A stretch of 64,000 nt of DNA from Cardinalis cardinalis (taxonomy: Eukaryota > Chordata > Aves > Passeriformes > Cardinalidae), in the NCBI GenBank assembly GCA_014549065.1, contig JACDOX010000034.1:5093065-5157064 (forward strand). Direction: 5' to 3'. The translations under genes were made by a program, and so were the position numbers. Positions 48,301 to 60,964 of this stretch are shown here, piece by piece. Position 1 is the stretch's first letter. Each line of letters starts with the position of its first letter. The notes beneath the pieces are model-generated. The model did not search any database and was not told where the DNA came from. It saw only the letters and a program-made list of their open reading frames with translations.

Positions 48301-51109
48301 CTAACCATATACATGCTACAAATCATTGGCATGATTCCTACAAATTTTACCCACTAGCTGTATTTTTAGATATAAAGCATAAATCGTTATATTTTAAAGT
48401 TGATGTTCCTTTTCCACAGGAAATATCAAGAAATCTAGTATTTTTATAATGGTCTACCACTACTTTGTGTGCAGTATTTAATGTCAAAATTGTTATATGT
48501 ATCTTCAGAATAGTTACATAAATTATTCCTCTTTATTTTTCCAAAAAAGAGCCTCTGTTGTCCTTCTCATTCACTTCCCTTTTTTTAGTCCCATATCTAC
48601 CAATATAACATTTTGGTGTTATATTTATCTATTAGCTACCTCTTGTATCTGTCCATAAAGAAATTTTTAAACTCTTTGTCGCAAAATTAATATTTAACAC
48701 TTTAAGAAGCTAATTCTTAAAAAATCCCACCAAAACATTATCCTTGTTCAAACCATAAAATAAACATGTTTTGCAAGAAATTATTTTAAAAGGATCAANA
48801 AAGGAAATTAAACCAGAAATCATTGCAAAGAAACTACTTGGAAAAAAGAAGTCAGTACCTTGAAAAGAGGAGAAGACCTTAATTAGAAAGTAAGTAAACA
48901 GTGTGAAACATGGCCATGATGATTTCTTTCTTCCCCTCACCCAGAATTAGTACATATTTTTTTCACCAACTCAAACTGAGGTTTAGAAACCATAGAAACT
49001 GGCACACAAATACAACAGTAAGACTTGAACATAGATCAAGTCAGACATATTTGTCACTTGAAGACCTGGAAGGTAACAGTGAACTCTGTGGAGATTAATA
49101 AAGCCACATNCCTTTTCTTTCTCTTTGACAACAACTGCAAAAATGTTGATTTTTGCAACAACAGACGGGAGATGGTTCATTGCTAGAATGTTAGANTTCA
49201 AATACATTTTCTCAAAGCCATCTTTTTCATTACCTCCCAAACAAAAAATTTAAATTTTATTTCTACAAAGTTAGTGGGATTTTGTTTGGAGATGTGAGTT
49301 TGGGGACCATGTCTTACTAAGTAGCAGGACAAACAAAAATAGAACAGTAGTCTAGAAAATAAACTACACTTAATTTTGGAAAGATTGATTTAAGATCCTA
49401 CAGACTTCTTGGAAAATTTAAAATCTCTGAGTCTCACAACTTCTCCTTTGAGGAGAAAAAAAGTAAATTCNCCTTCCATTTTATGTTGCCTAAGGTTTTG
49501 TGGAGCATTCTCATGGAAGTAGTTGGCGAGCTGCTNGGTTTTGGTTGGTTTTGATAGTATTGAAATATCACTGGCATCCGAGACCACAGAGCGGATTTTA
49601 ATAGACGTCTGGATAGGAAGAACTTCTTTTTGGTAGAAATTTTGATTTGCTATGTGAATGCTAAGGGTTCAAGATCAGGTTGAAAGACGTGACAAGCCTT
49701 TTTTTCTAGAAAAAAAAGTGAAAAGATGATATAAAAGTCCTTCCCTCCTCTTACTCCTCCAAAACAGAATTTAATGTACTGTTAGGCTATAGGGTTTTGC
49801 CAAATCCATAAGAAANTCAGAAAAGTTAAGGACATGGTTTATGTATCATTAGCAAGTAATATGAAGTGAAGCAAATTTGCACCANAGTTCATAAAGAAAT
49901 TCTTTTTGATTGACATAAAATAGGGTTAATATATTCATATATTATGTCTTATGTTCTTCATAACTGCTAGTGAANACACTTCCAAATTGAAGCAGAATGC
50001 ATAATGTAGAAAATTAAATGTCCAAATGACTATAAATCTTAAAACCATTTCTTTACTAAAAAAGAACAACCATATGCAAACCATGATGATCCAGAAAACA
50101 ATATAGTATGACACAAATAATTATAATAAAAAGAACATATTGCAACTATGAAGTATAACAAGGNAATAAACTGGGAATACAAAACTGTTTAGCAGCATTA
50201 AAGCTANGAAGACAGATATTAGAAACTGGCAGTTAAAAAAATAACCTCAATTAAAATCAGGTAAGGAATACATAAAATTGAAATATACTTGAAACAGGCC
50301 AAAACTAATTTAAGTTTAACTGGAGCTCACATCTGTGTAAAATACTGAATAACCTTGCAAGAGATAATTTACTTTCAGGTTCATAAACTTCTGAAGAAAA
50401 TGTTCTTTTTCCTCTGTAATGCCTTTAGAGATCCAAGTATCAGGTACTTTCAAAAGTGAATCCTGGAAGAGGAGAATCCATTTCCTAACAATTCCCTAGG
50501 TAATTCCATCAGATATTTTCAAATTAAAAAGCAGATACTATTAGATGAGAAAATGTGTTGGTAGAATGTCACTTGTTTTTCTCCAAAAAATTCTCTCTTG
50601 AAATGGAAACAAAAATATTAGAAGTTCNCAGCATTGCTGTGAAAATGCATGCAAACCTGCCAGTACTGTCAGGTCACAAGGCAGGACATATTAGACTCCC
50701 CGTTATTCAACTGCAGAGCTGTCTTGAGTTTATAAAGCATTTGCTCATTCCAGGAGTAGCTGCTCTGTGTCTGGGAATCTGCTAAATCCCTGCCCAAGAA
50801 GCAGGACTACACACGTAATCTCATTTTATTGCTTTACTGTCTACTAAATATGAAGTATTTTTGCTGGAATAGCTTACTTAGGATATTATTAAGTTACTGC
50901 TTAAATAATATGGAGAAGCTCCCTAGAACATCAGAAACTGACTTGCTTTTCTCTGCATCAGGTTTAGGATAGCTTTCTGAAGTTTAAAATATTTTATCAT
51001 AANAGGAAGTGTTTTGTTCCTGTACAAAAGCTTGTGACTTTAAATGATTTCAAAAAACAAAGCCGTGCTCTTTAGGAGCTCTTGAAGAGGCCACTTCATC
51101 TACATAGCA

Positions 51110-51193
51110 ACATCTTTGCTTTGTGGCAAAGATAAAGAAAAAAGTTACATCTTGTTACATCTTTGCACTGAGAGCAAAGATAAAGAAAAAAGC
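51110..51193. repeat. 47-base imperfect tandem repeat
   Basis: ACATCTTTGC begins at 51110 and again at 51157, and both copies contain GCAAAGATAAAGAAAAAAG. The second copy is partial. Confidence 0.85.
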
Positions 51194-51356
51194 TGAAAGA
51201 ACATAATGTCATTCAAATAAAGCAATTCCAACAGAACAGCTTAAAACTTCACATACTCACTGCTTTATTTCAAAAGCTGCAGATAAAAATATCTCTTTCT
51301 TAACTAGTAATTTCTTTTTTTAAACTCTCTTTTTGGGAACCTCCCATCTATGCCAA

Positions 51357-51446
51357 CCAATCAGCCAACATCACTGATTCCCGTGTGCCAGCAGAACGTT
51401 CAGCACCCCTCATGGTCCCAGGGAAGCTCCGACGACGTCATTGCAA
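51357..51446. promoter_or_regulatory. candidate intronic regulatory cluster: CCAAT box plus C/EBP-CRE composite
   Basis: A CCAATCA match (NF-Y type) at 51357-51363 lies 70 bases from GACGTCATTGCAA at 51434-51446, which on the minus strand is a C/EBP half-site fused to a CRE (TTGCAATGACGTC). The surrounding 150 bases have more GC and CpG than the neighbourhood. Function is inference; there is no TATA box or clear first exon beside it. Confidence 0.25.
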
Positions 51447-54400
51447 CAGGACTGCAGTGCTGACCTGAGGAAGAACTTGAGGCGTGCTTTGAGAAATATT
51501 TTAGATTAATACACACAACTGGAAACTGTGCTGTTTACAGATATTTTGGGGAAAAAAAAGGAAACAGTCTGAGGTCAATGTCAGAAGTGATTTTGTTTTG
51601 TTTTGAAAGCATCTATTTTCAGAGTCCCTTTTACAACACTGATAAAAGAACACAAACTATCACTTTGGGGTGAAAAGTTAAGCCTCCCCAGTGGCGTTGT
51701 TAAGCTCACAGAGTGCTCTCAGATTACTTCTTGGGGGTGGGTATTTAATCTTCTCATCAAGACAAGAATCTGAGACCACCTCTTCTTGGCAAACTCCACA
51801 GGAACAAATGGTTCTGTGGTAGCTACTATAACCTGACAGGTCCTGAAATAACAAAACTGCTTTATTTGGTGGAAAGATGGATCTCTTCANGCTTCCATAT
51901 CTACCAAGACGCAATAAAGTTTCAAGTAATGATGTCCATTTTTGTTACAGCACAGAAAGGATACCTCCCAGATACAATCATCCACTTCACTTTGGAATAC
52001 AGCTATTTCAGAGTTTGCTTTACCAAAAGCAANGTTGCTATATTAGTAGGAGATGCAAATTTGTATATTCCCAGGCCCCTGCAGAATCTGCTGCATGGAC
52101 ATAACAAGATACTGGGTGAAGGGAAATCTATGGNGATACAGCTGATGAAATGATTTTCTANTTAGAATGGAAAAAGGCAACTCCACCTGGAATAAAGATC
52201 CACAGACCCCACATCAACTGAGAAATGTCCAAACAATGCCCAAACTGTAACTATTTTTACGCTGTTAACTTAATGACACCATGAAACAAAGCGAAGTAAT
52301 GCAGAAAGAGACCTTAATTTTCCCCCAAACTGCTAAAGGAAAACCCCAACATGTAACAGAGTAAGATTAACAGATGAATTCATACCCATGTATAAGACCT
52401 CATGACTTAAGCATTTCAGTACAGCTGTGGCACTATACAACACCTACAAGCACAATTCTGAAGTAATCCCTGTAGGCTAAGAGAAGGCAGCTGCCTTTGT
52501 CAAAACATAATGAATTTGGTTTGATAAAGGATGCTAAAACTCAGGATGGAGTCTAATTTTGAACAAGGGGAGGAAGAGCAGGGGACTAGGTGCCTCTGAG
52601 CTGGTGAATGAAGATTGACATCTTGTGCAGGGANNAGAATACTAAACTCTGCTTCTTTANGTCCTGTCCTGCTCTGTGCCTGGACAATTGGGCATTTCCT
52701 GTATTTCTCTTAAATCCTTCTTGAGACTTTTTAAGTCTCATCAACAACCTTGAGACCTCCTTTTCAGTTGTGGGAANATGGTCCTGTCCACGCTGCGGCC
52801 AAGAGCAAGGCTAGAAAGAACTTAACAGGTGAGTAGAGCTACTGCACTCTGCCAAATCCTCTACGCCCTCAAACACTCACTAAGAAGTTTAGTTCCCTTG
52901 TGAGCTGGAAATTAAGTTTGAAGGCCAATGTCTTTGTTCATACTTTTGACCACAGCTCAGGAGTCCAGTAGGATTCTAGCAGCTGTGCAGGGTCAGGACG
53001 CAACCTTCCTGAGTCCTTCCTGTGACACACACCACAGTAGGCTGCAGCAGATTAGCAAGAAAAAAAGCCTTTATTTAATTAGAAGATGTCAAAGTTTTCT
53101 TGTGTTTTTATCTTCTTTTGTCCTTTTTCAGTAAAAAGGATAACACTACCTAGGTTTTTAATTTTGTTTTTGTTTTACTAGCTGTAGATTTTTAAAAAAT
53201 AAATGTTTCTTTTTGCTAAGAAAGGTACACTGCATGCTCACTTAATTCCACCAATTTACGCATTTATTCTAAGCCTTAATTCTTAAATATTATGGCAGAA
53301 TAGTAAATTATTTTCCAACTTACTACAGGGGACTAATTTATTTATCCTTAATTTATATCTGTTTTCTTTATGATGCAAATTAGAATCTTATTAAACTGTA
53401 GAAAAAATGAAGCTTCAGAAACTGGTTTTAGTCNGTGAGCCAGTTAATCACACTCACTTATAACAGAGAGGCTGCATTTAACAGAATTTATTAAAACTGA
53501 TTATGCACATAACATTAACTGTTTTCTTCCCAAACACCTGCAGTTAATACACTGAACCAACAGTTTTTAATCACTGTGTCCACAATCTTACAGTTATTAG
53601 ATTTGAGTTTTCACTCTCATCCTTGAAAAGAATACGCTAAAAGTGAAATAAGCTTTTAGGGTTGTTGTCTTTGTTTTGTTTGTTTTTCTGTTAACTTCCT
53701 AAAAGCTTGCCAACTTTGAATGAAACAGCAATTGAAATGAAGCAAACTGCAATGAGAAAATAATTTTGTTTCATTTGCATGAGCTGTCCCAAGAAGACCA
53801 GTAATTTCAAAAAGACTCTGGGTCTAGATGCTCAGCCAGTGTTGTCTTCCAGTTTAATAGTTTGGCTCAGCACAGGAGAAAGTAAGACTTGCTTAGATGA
53901 AATGTATGCATACAGGGCTCTTCACCAATGTTTTCAAAACTTCCCAAATATTTCATATACACAATGGCTAATCAAAATGGCAATACAATTATTTTGTTTG
54001 TGGCAAAAATAGGTCTTGCACTGCGTGATATTTCCCTACGCTTATTTGAATAAATAAGGGAAAATACATTTGATCTATTTTAAAAATAATTTAATATTAT
54101 AAATTTTCATTAAATGCAAGTTCTGATTCTTCATTTCTTGCATTTGATAACACTAGTTTAAGTAAAATATCAGATTAGAGAACATATATGGGATTATTTC
54201 TCAAATGAAAGTGGTCTAGGACCAAAATCTTGGAATGAAATGTATTTACTAGTGCAATTCACAAGTTTCACAGTTCAGAAACTGTAACCAAAACTTGAGG
54301 ATTTCTGTAAGTAAACAAAAAGCTAGAGAAAATTTGTGCTTCTCTATCTTCCAGAGATAGATGCCTATTAGCCTATAATACCTAAAGAGATTGCCATGAG

Positions 54401-55702
54401 TTATTCATCAGTACAGCAGATCTTTTGGTATGCAGCTGTCTCATGCACCATTGAGTAGCCTCAGTTCCTCATGCTCAGTTATTCATTCTTACACTTTATA
54501 CCCAATCCTCTAGGCCTCCTCCTCTATCTCAGCAACCTATGGCAATACCATCAGTTTTTTTTTTACCTGGTCATTACCAAAAATAAAACAACAGACTGAT
54601 CTCAAACTGCCCCTCGGGATCTTCTAACTGGTGACTTCTCTCTAACCAAACAGTCCCTCCCATAAACAAGACTCATTGCCCTTTTCTATTGAGCTAGTTC
54701 CTCTGACAGACTGGGTTTCTCATACTAAGCCCCAGTAGAGTGTTATAAAAGCCTGGCTGAAATAGAAACAGGTTTGATCCCCTGTATTTACTTGCCCACA
54801 GAATAAGTTATCAAAAAAGATATCAGGTAACTGGTAGGAACNATTTTTGAGAAACTGTAGCATTTTAACTCAAAACATTTGGCCATCAATAATTCCCCTT
54901 GCCTGTTCTCGCTTTATGCTTCCTTCTCCTGGCCCCCCCCCTCCATGGTTCAGACTGACATTAAAACACACCAAACCTAGTGGATGCAAATACCAAACCT
55001 TGAGTGACAGACACCACTTGTAATGAAACACCTCCTGCTGTACCTACTACAGCAAGGCCACTCATTTTTCTCAGTTAAAGGACAACAAGTGCTGTGATTT
55101 GATCGGATACCGAGGAAACTGATTCACCAAATGGGCATTCTGGTATTTCTAACCATCTTAGATACTTATCTAAAACTCTGCTTTGACAGCTTTCTGACAG
55201 ACCTTAAGAAATGGGGGGTTTTGTTTGTTTCACACTCCTCAATTACCAGACAACCCAAATTAAACACAGAGAGAACGTGCTACATCCTGCATGCCTTATA
55301 TGTGAAGATAGATGTGAGCAAAGATGTGGGAAAATTAATCCCAGCAGTNAATATGGATTTGTTTCCCAAGTAGAAAGAAATTCACTGCTTTGAATAAATG
55401 AATGAAATTAAATAATGATAAAAACTAATCCTCCTGGTCAAAATAAATTATTTTATGAAACAAACAGATGGAATTGTAAGGAGGACACAAAACTCTCCTT
55501 TTAAGTCTTAAAACCAAAATTGCTTCTGTTGTCTTTGATCTGATTTAAGTTGTATTAAAGGTCAATGAACATTGGAACAAATATTGCCAAATATTGTACT
55601 CAATGGATAAAAAGAAAGAGGAAGGTTTGGCTTTATTGTCCATAACACATCACACAATGAGCTCACCAGTGTTACCAGCTGGGGCCTCGCAAACCACATT
55701 GA

Positions 55703-55712
55703 CCAAATAAGG
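55703..55712. promoter_or_regulatory. candidate SRF-binding CArG box
   Basis: CCAAATAAGG fits the CC(A/T)6GG consensus exactly. It sits in a patch (about 55660-55790) with CpG dinucleotides (CCCGGCTTCGGCTCGCC) that stands out from AT-rich flanks. Mammalian ARHGAP42 is reported to be controlled by SRF through an intronic element in smooth muscle, which makes the site plausible, but a ten-base motif can arise by chance. Confidence 0.3.
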
Positions 55713-56853
55713 CAAAAGGCTTCGTGCCTGGAATCCTTTCCCAGTTACCTCACCCGGCTTCGGCTCGCCTTGCTACAATAATTGGAGAGGTCATTTTTTT
55801 AAACTCAGATGGAGTAAATCAACAGGCTGTCCAATGCAAAACTGGGTTTGTGTAGTCTCTGGAGAGAACTCAGCTTTATTTAAACTGAGTGTGTACAGAA
55901 AAGGAATAACTGAAATATGTGCAATAAAAACAGAAGAGCAAGTAGTATAAATCAAGAAGAGCAAGTGATGTAGATTTGTATATTACTGGTTAGATTACAA
56001 ATACTAATGNTTTATGGGGAATGTTTCTCAAATTTGTTGGGTACCTTCAGGTTTTTGAAATGCATGTGAAGAATTGGTCTTATTCTTGTGTTATTCCAAA
56101 AACACTTGAACTTTGCACTCTTGGGTTTATACGGTCCTTGTATTTAAAATATAGCTTTGTAATGTCAACAGGATATATTTTATCTTCCATATTCTTTTTG
56201 ATTTCTGAAACCATATTTTTGCCTAAACACATTATAATTTTGAAGAAGAAAATAAATATTCTCATTCTCTATATTAAAAACATTTATAGTATATACATCA
56301 TGGTAGCAAAAAATCTTGTGAACTTATTTATTACTAAAATAAAATGGTGATTCTCACAATTTATAACATTTTCCCCCTTTTTTCCCTTGGGAAGGTGGGG
56401 TTTGCTTGTATTTATCTGCAACTGAATTTTATCTGGTGTTTCATTAAAAGAAAAGAAAAAAAGCCCAGAAATCACTTTTAAGTGCTCTCTCACATAATCT
56501 TCACCCCCAGCAAAATCTGACAGTAGTACCTAATACAATTTCCTGTTTTGTATGTTGGTAACACAACTATCTAATAACATTTTTCTTCCACAAAATTTGG
56601 AAACACAGCTTAACAGGGTACTAAAATGTATAATGGTAAAGTCTGATTAGAAGACAGAGTCCAAAATCCAACAGCTGCTTGGATATCCAGTTACTGCTAA
56701 CATTGTCAATGCTAAAGGCATAACAATCTTGTACTTCTATATCCAATCCCTTTAAATGTTTGTCCATAAGGTATTATGATGCAAATTAATTGTGAAGTGA
56801 CAGCTCTAGAAATGTGACATTACTATCAGCTATCCTGTGGAGTTTGCACCATC

Positions 56854-58270
56854 CACAGAATCACAGAATCACAAAATAAGCTAAGTTGGAAGGGACCCAA
56901 AAGGATCATCAAGTCCAGCTCCTGGCTCTGTGAAAGACCATCCCCAAGACTCACACCACGTGCCCGAGAGCATTGTCCAAATGCTTCTTGATCTCAGACA
57001 GGCAGGTGCTGTGACCTCTTCCCTGGGAGCCTGTTCCAGTGCCTGACCACCCCCTAGTGAAACTTTTTTTAAATAGCCAATCTAAACCTCTCCTGATTCA
57101 GCTTCAGACCATTGCCTCAGGTCCTGCCACTGGTCACTACAGAGCAGAGATCAGTGCCTGACCCTCTGCTTCCCCTAATGAGGAAGCTGCAGACTTCAAT
57201 GAAGTTTTCCCTGTTTCCTCTTCTCCAGGCTGAACAGAGCAAGCAATCTCAGTGTCTCCTTGTATGGCTTCCTTTCCAGACCCTTCACCACATTCANAGC
57301 CCCTCTTTGGACATCTCTAATAGCTTCCTGTCTTATATCATGGCACNCAGAACTGCCCCCAGCACTGGAGGTGAGGCTGCCCCAGAGCAGAGCAGAGCAG
57401 GACAATCCCCTCCCTTGCCCTGCTGGCCATGCTGTGCCTGATGCCCTCAGGACAGGATTGGCCCTCCTGGCTGCNAGGGCACTGCCGGCTCATGTTCAAC
57501 CTGCCATCAACCAGGACATCCAGGTCCCTCTCTGAAACACTGCTCTGCAGCATCTCATTCCCCAGTCTGTCTATACATCCAGGGTTGAACCATCCCAGGT
57601 GCAGAACCCAGCACTTTTTCCTGTTGAATTTCATCTGGTTGGTGAGGACAGCACAGTCCTCTAATCTGTCAAGTTCCCTCTGCAGGGTCCCCTATCTTTG
57701 AGGGAGTCAACAGCTGTTCCCAGTTTTGCTTCATCTGCAAACTTGCCTGTATGCTTTCCAGTCCTGTGTCCAAGTCATTTATGAAGATCTTGAAGAGCAC
57801 AGGGCAGAGGATGGAACCCCATGGAACCCCACTAGTGACAGGTCACCAGTCTGATGNCACCCTACTCATTAAAACCCTTTGTGCCTGACCTGTGAGCCAA
57901 TTCTCACCCACAGCATGATGTGTTTATTCAGCTGAATGCTGGACATTTTGTCCAGAAGAATTCTGCGACAGCATGGAAAGATTACATCAGCTGGCTTCCC
58001 TTGATCAGCTAGGTAGGTTAGCCTGTCATTAAAGGAAATCAGGTTTGACAAGCAGAACTTTCCCCTCATGAAGACATGCTAGCTGTCACCAATGACTGCA
58101 CTGTCCTTCAGGTGTTTTTCAATACCTCCCAGAATAATCTTTTCCACAACTGTACCAGGCACTGAAGTCAGACTAACAGGCCTGTGTTTTCTAGGGTTCT
58201 CCTTCTTGCACTCCTTGAAAACTGGGACAGCTTTCTCCAGCTTCTAGTCAGCTGGGACATCTCCGGTTTT
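56854..58270 (-). mobile_element. CR1 LINE, about 1.4 kb, ORF2 C-terminal half and 3' end
   Basis: This is the longest mobile element in the window. The left end CACAGAATCACAGAATCACA is the complement of the CR1 octamer tail. Minus-strand frames give KFNRKKCWVLHLGWFNPG, LDVLVDGRLNMSRQCP and the FCLSNLISFNDRLTYLADQG motif of CR1 ORF2. Stops and frameshifts break the frame, so it is not autonomous. The 5' side is truncated near 58270. It is in sense with ARHGAP42 inside the 17.5 kb intron. Confidence 0.93.
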
Positions 58271-60892
58271 TCTTCAGAGAGCAACATGTACGCAGAAATG
58301 TTTTGGGGTTTTGGGCAGGAGAGGGATGACAGAAAAACAGAAGCAAGTTTGGATTTGATACAAATGCTGTTCTACACACTGTTTTAGACTAAGACTACAC
58401 ACTGTTTCAGACTAATAAGCATCTCACACCTGCTGTGGACCTGGTAAGGTCCATTCAACTGATGTGTCTAGAAAACACCACAAATAAAAAGTGACATTCT
58501 CAGTGTTCTGTGAAACTCTCTGCTAAAATCCAAACAATAAGAAAATAACTATATCTTCTGTTTGACTATCAGCACAGATCATTCCAGAGGAGTTCAAAGA
58601 GCCAAATACCTGTGCAAACCTTCCTTAACTGCAGATAAATAACCAGCAAGCTCAACTCATTCTATATTTATAAGAGCTCATAAATGCTCAAGGGCTGATC
58701 CCAGTGAACAGAAGTAGGGTAAACAATCTGACCGTGTTTTCCACTTTACCAATAATGGTTTTCACAAAGCCCAAATTTAGAAATACTCTACTTCATATGG
58801 GTCTCATTATTCCTAGATCATATGCTGCTATTTTGTAATTACTAGAAAAACAATACTGAATGTAATTAAGCTCTGACTTGTTTGTGTTGATACCATTTAG
58901 TTTTTAGTTAAAGGCTAACTGTAATTGCTTCCACTGATAAAAATCAATTCAAAGGCAAATGTATCACACTTGGTTATGACGGCTTTCTGAGTCTTTAATT
59001 TCTGAGTTTGGCAGTTGAACTCCACATGCAGTGCTAGAAAATATGTTTGTTTGACATTTTATAAAACAATGACCTGGGAGAGCTCTCTTTAGGGTATCCA
59101 CATGTCAAGCCAAGTATCCTGGACTCTCCAAAACACACAGCACTGCATAATAAAGTGCATTAGACATTGGAATAAGAGTTAGCTGAGCCAGGCTCCCTCC
59201 TGAACTCATTCTGTACAGTGTAGTATGACCACCGATAAGTCAAAACAACTCTAAGAGGAGCAGATGCTCATATTTTACATGGAAGAGATATGGAAAAGAA
59301 ATCAACCATTGTGATTTACCAAACAGAGAGGACTCAACCTGTCCTGTAGTGCCCTTCCTTTAATATTCTTGATGATACAAAAAACCAAGGAGTCATCTTC
59401 AATTAGATCATTATGCATGTGTTGACATTTACTGAGTGACATATTTATTCAAAGGAAACCTGAGTGTCATAGTGAGCTCTGCAGAGAGTCCTGTGAACCA
59501 CCTATGGATTGTCTCTGTCATGCAGCAAGACAGTCAGTAGAATGGTGGGTTGAGCTTTCAAATAGGGTGCCCTGAAGAATGATATCCCTTAAACTATGAG
59601 AATAGGAAATGAAACACTACTACAAAGAACTGGATGATGCTATTAAAACCTACTGAAAACTAAAAATAATTTTGTGCTAGGATTAAGTTCTGATTTATGC
59701 AGCATGGTAAATAATCTCCCAGTCCTGCATCTCACAGCAGCACAGGGGTGGGACAAGAGAAGAATGTTGTTGTACACAAAAACATATCAAGTGAAAGGGT
59801 AAAGAACACCCACTTCAGAGAAATCTGACCTCAAGTTCACAGTACACATTCTTCACAAACATCTACTTAGTTCCTGTGCGGAAGCAGCCCCATGTGTTTG
59901 CTACATATTCACAATAGCAGAACAAGAAATATAAACCTTTGGTGTCTCTTTCCAATAGCTCTGTTCTTCTGAGTTTCTTTGAGTACAGCACAAGCACAAC
60001 CTCACCTGCAACATCAGAGAGCTCTTTTNTGTACTCATTTAACCTTACAAATGAATGTTTCCCAAAAATTTTTATGAGCACTAATATAAGATGCAAAATG
60101 CTTCAGAACTAGTGTATTTATGCAGACAGAAGAACCAAAACCTCTAATTGACTACCACAGCATCTATGCATAGCCCAGAGACTGTAATGAAAGCAGACAC
60201 TGACAGTCACTCAAAAATTCAGGATCAGACTGAAAACAGCTCTTCTAGACTAACAGGTAATTCCAACATACTTTTCCCCAATATATCTGATTTCCTGAGC
60301 TGACTAGTGAACCGCGGTATAGACAACCTGCATTGTCTCTCTCACACAGATATAGCACTTAACACCAAAGAACCAGATAAAATTACCAACTGGAGCACTT
60401 CCACCATGGGAAAATCCCTGAAGAATATTAAGATGAATACTCTGGCAAAATGAACATGAACCATTGCACTGCATCAGCCATGTAAAGAGGAAAGGGAAAG
60501 CAGAGGCAGAGATCGTGCTGAAACTGTCTTCTGTCTTTATACAATGCCTGCTTGAGGGACTCATAGCAGCTGTTTGAATCCTCCCTGTGGTTCTAGGTTA
60601 ACCCAAGATGCAGCATAATGTAAATGCAGACATCAAAAGATGAACACAATGCCAGATGGCAGGAATGTGCAACAGTAGCAAGAGCTGTCTTCTGTGCATA
60701 TTATCAGTCTTTAAGGTCCATTTCTAAATTGCCTCCTCCTCTGAAGCAAAGAATTTAGTATAGTTTACTAACATATTAATGAGGATGGCATCAAGTCTGT
60801 TTGAATACAAAATGCTTGTTTTCAGTCCAGCCTTCAAAACACACTGATAAACTCAAATAAACATGAAATGAAAAACAACCCCAGCCACTTAC

Positions 60893-60964
60893 TTTTGCTG
60901 CTCCTATTTGCTCTTTTCGAAACTTCTCCAGCGGCGCTATTAGCACATCATTAGCATTCTGGAT
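60893..60964 (-). CDS. ARHGAP42: ARHGAP42 coding exon, BAR domain (about residues 105-128)
   Basis: 72 bases, 24 codons, phase 0 at both ends. The peptide runs [15 protein letters not shown] and ends EQIGAAK, matching the middle of the BAR domain of GRAF proteins. The BAR domain forms a curved coiled-coil dimer that binds membranes and, in this family, also restrains the GAP domain. The acceptor reads ACATTGCAG and the donor GTAAGT on the minus strand. This is the first exon recognisable in the window; the preceding coding exons lie beyond base 64000. The next exon is 17.5 kb downstream, the longest intron here. Confidence 0.96.

Larger units (their letters stand above)
43425..60892 (-). other. 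ARHGAP42 intron, 17.5 kb, the longest in the window
   Basis: It contains a 1.4 kb CR1 at 56854-58270, a CpG-bearing patch with a CArG box at 55660-55790, a CCAAT/C/EBP-CRE cluster near 51.4 kb, a 47-base imperfect tandem repeat at 51110-51193 and A-rich low-complexity tracts. No exon or RNA gene was recognised. Its size leaves room for an alternative internal promoter, but none is evident. Confidence 0.75.
5524..60964 (-). other. ARHGAP42: ARHGAP42 (GRAF3) gene body, internal part: 19 coding exons
   Basis: The gene encodes a Rho GTPase-activating protein of the GRAF/oligophrenin family, with BAR, PH, RhoGAP, Ser/Pro-rich linker and SH3 parts in that order. In mammals it lowers RhoA-GTP, is enriched in smooth muscle and has been linked to blood pressure (family knowledge). 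Nineteen exons on the minus strand join in frame with canonical AG acceptors and GT donors and no stop. The match to human ARHGAP42 is clearly closer than to ARHGAP26 or ARHGAP10, for example [15 protein letters not shown] in the PH domain and SLHSQQNLMTVSNLGV in the GAP domain. Residue numbers in the exon entries assume a human-length N-terminus of 104 residues outside the window. The promoter, start codon, SH3 exons and UTRs are not in the window. All coordinates were derived by eye from splice signals. Confidence 0.97.
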
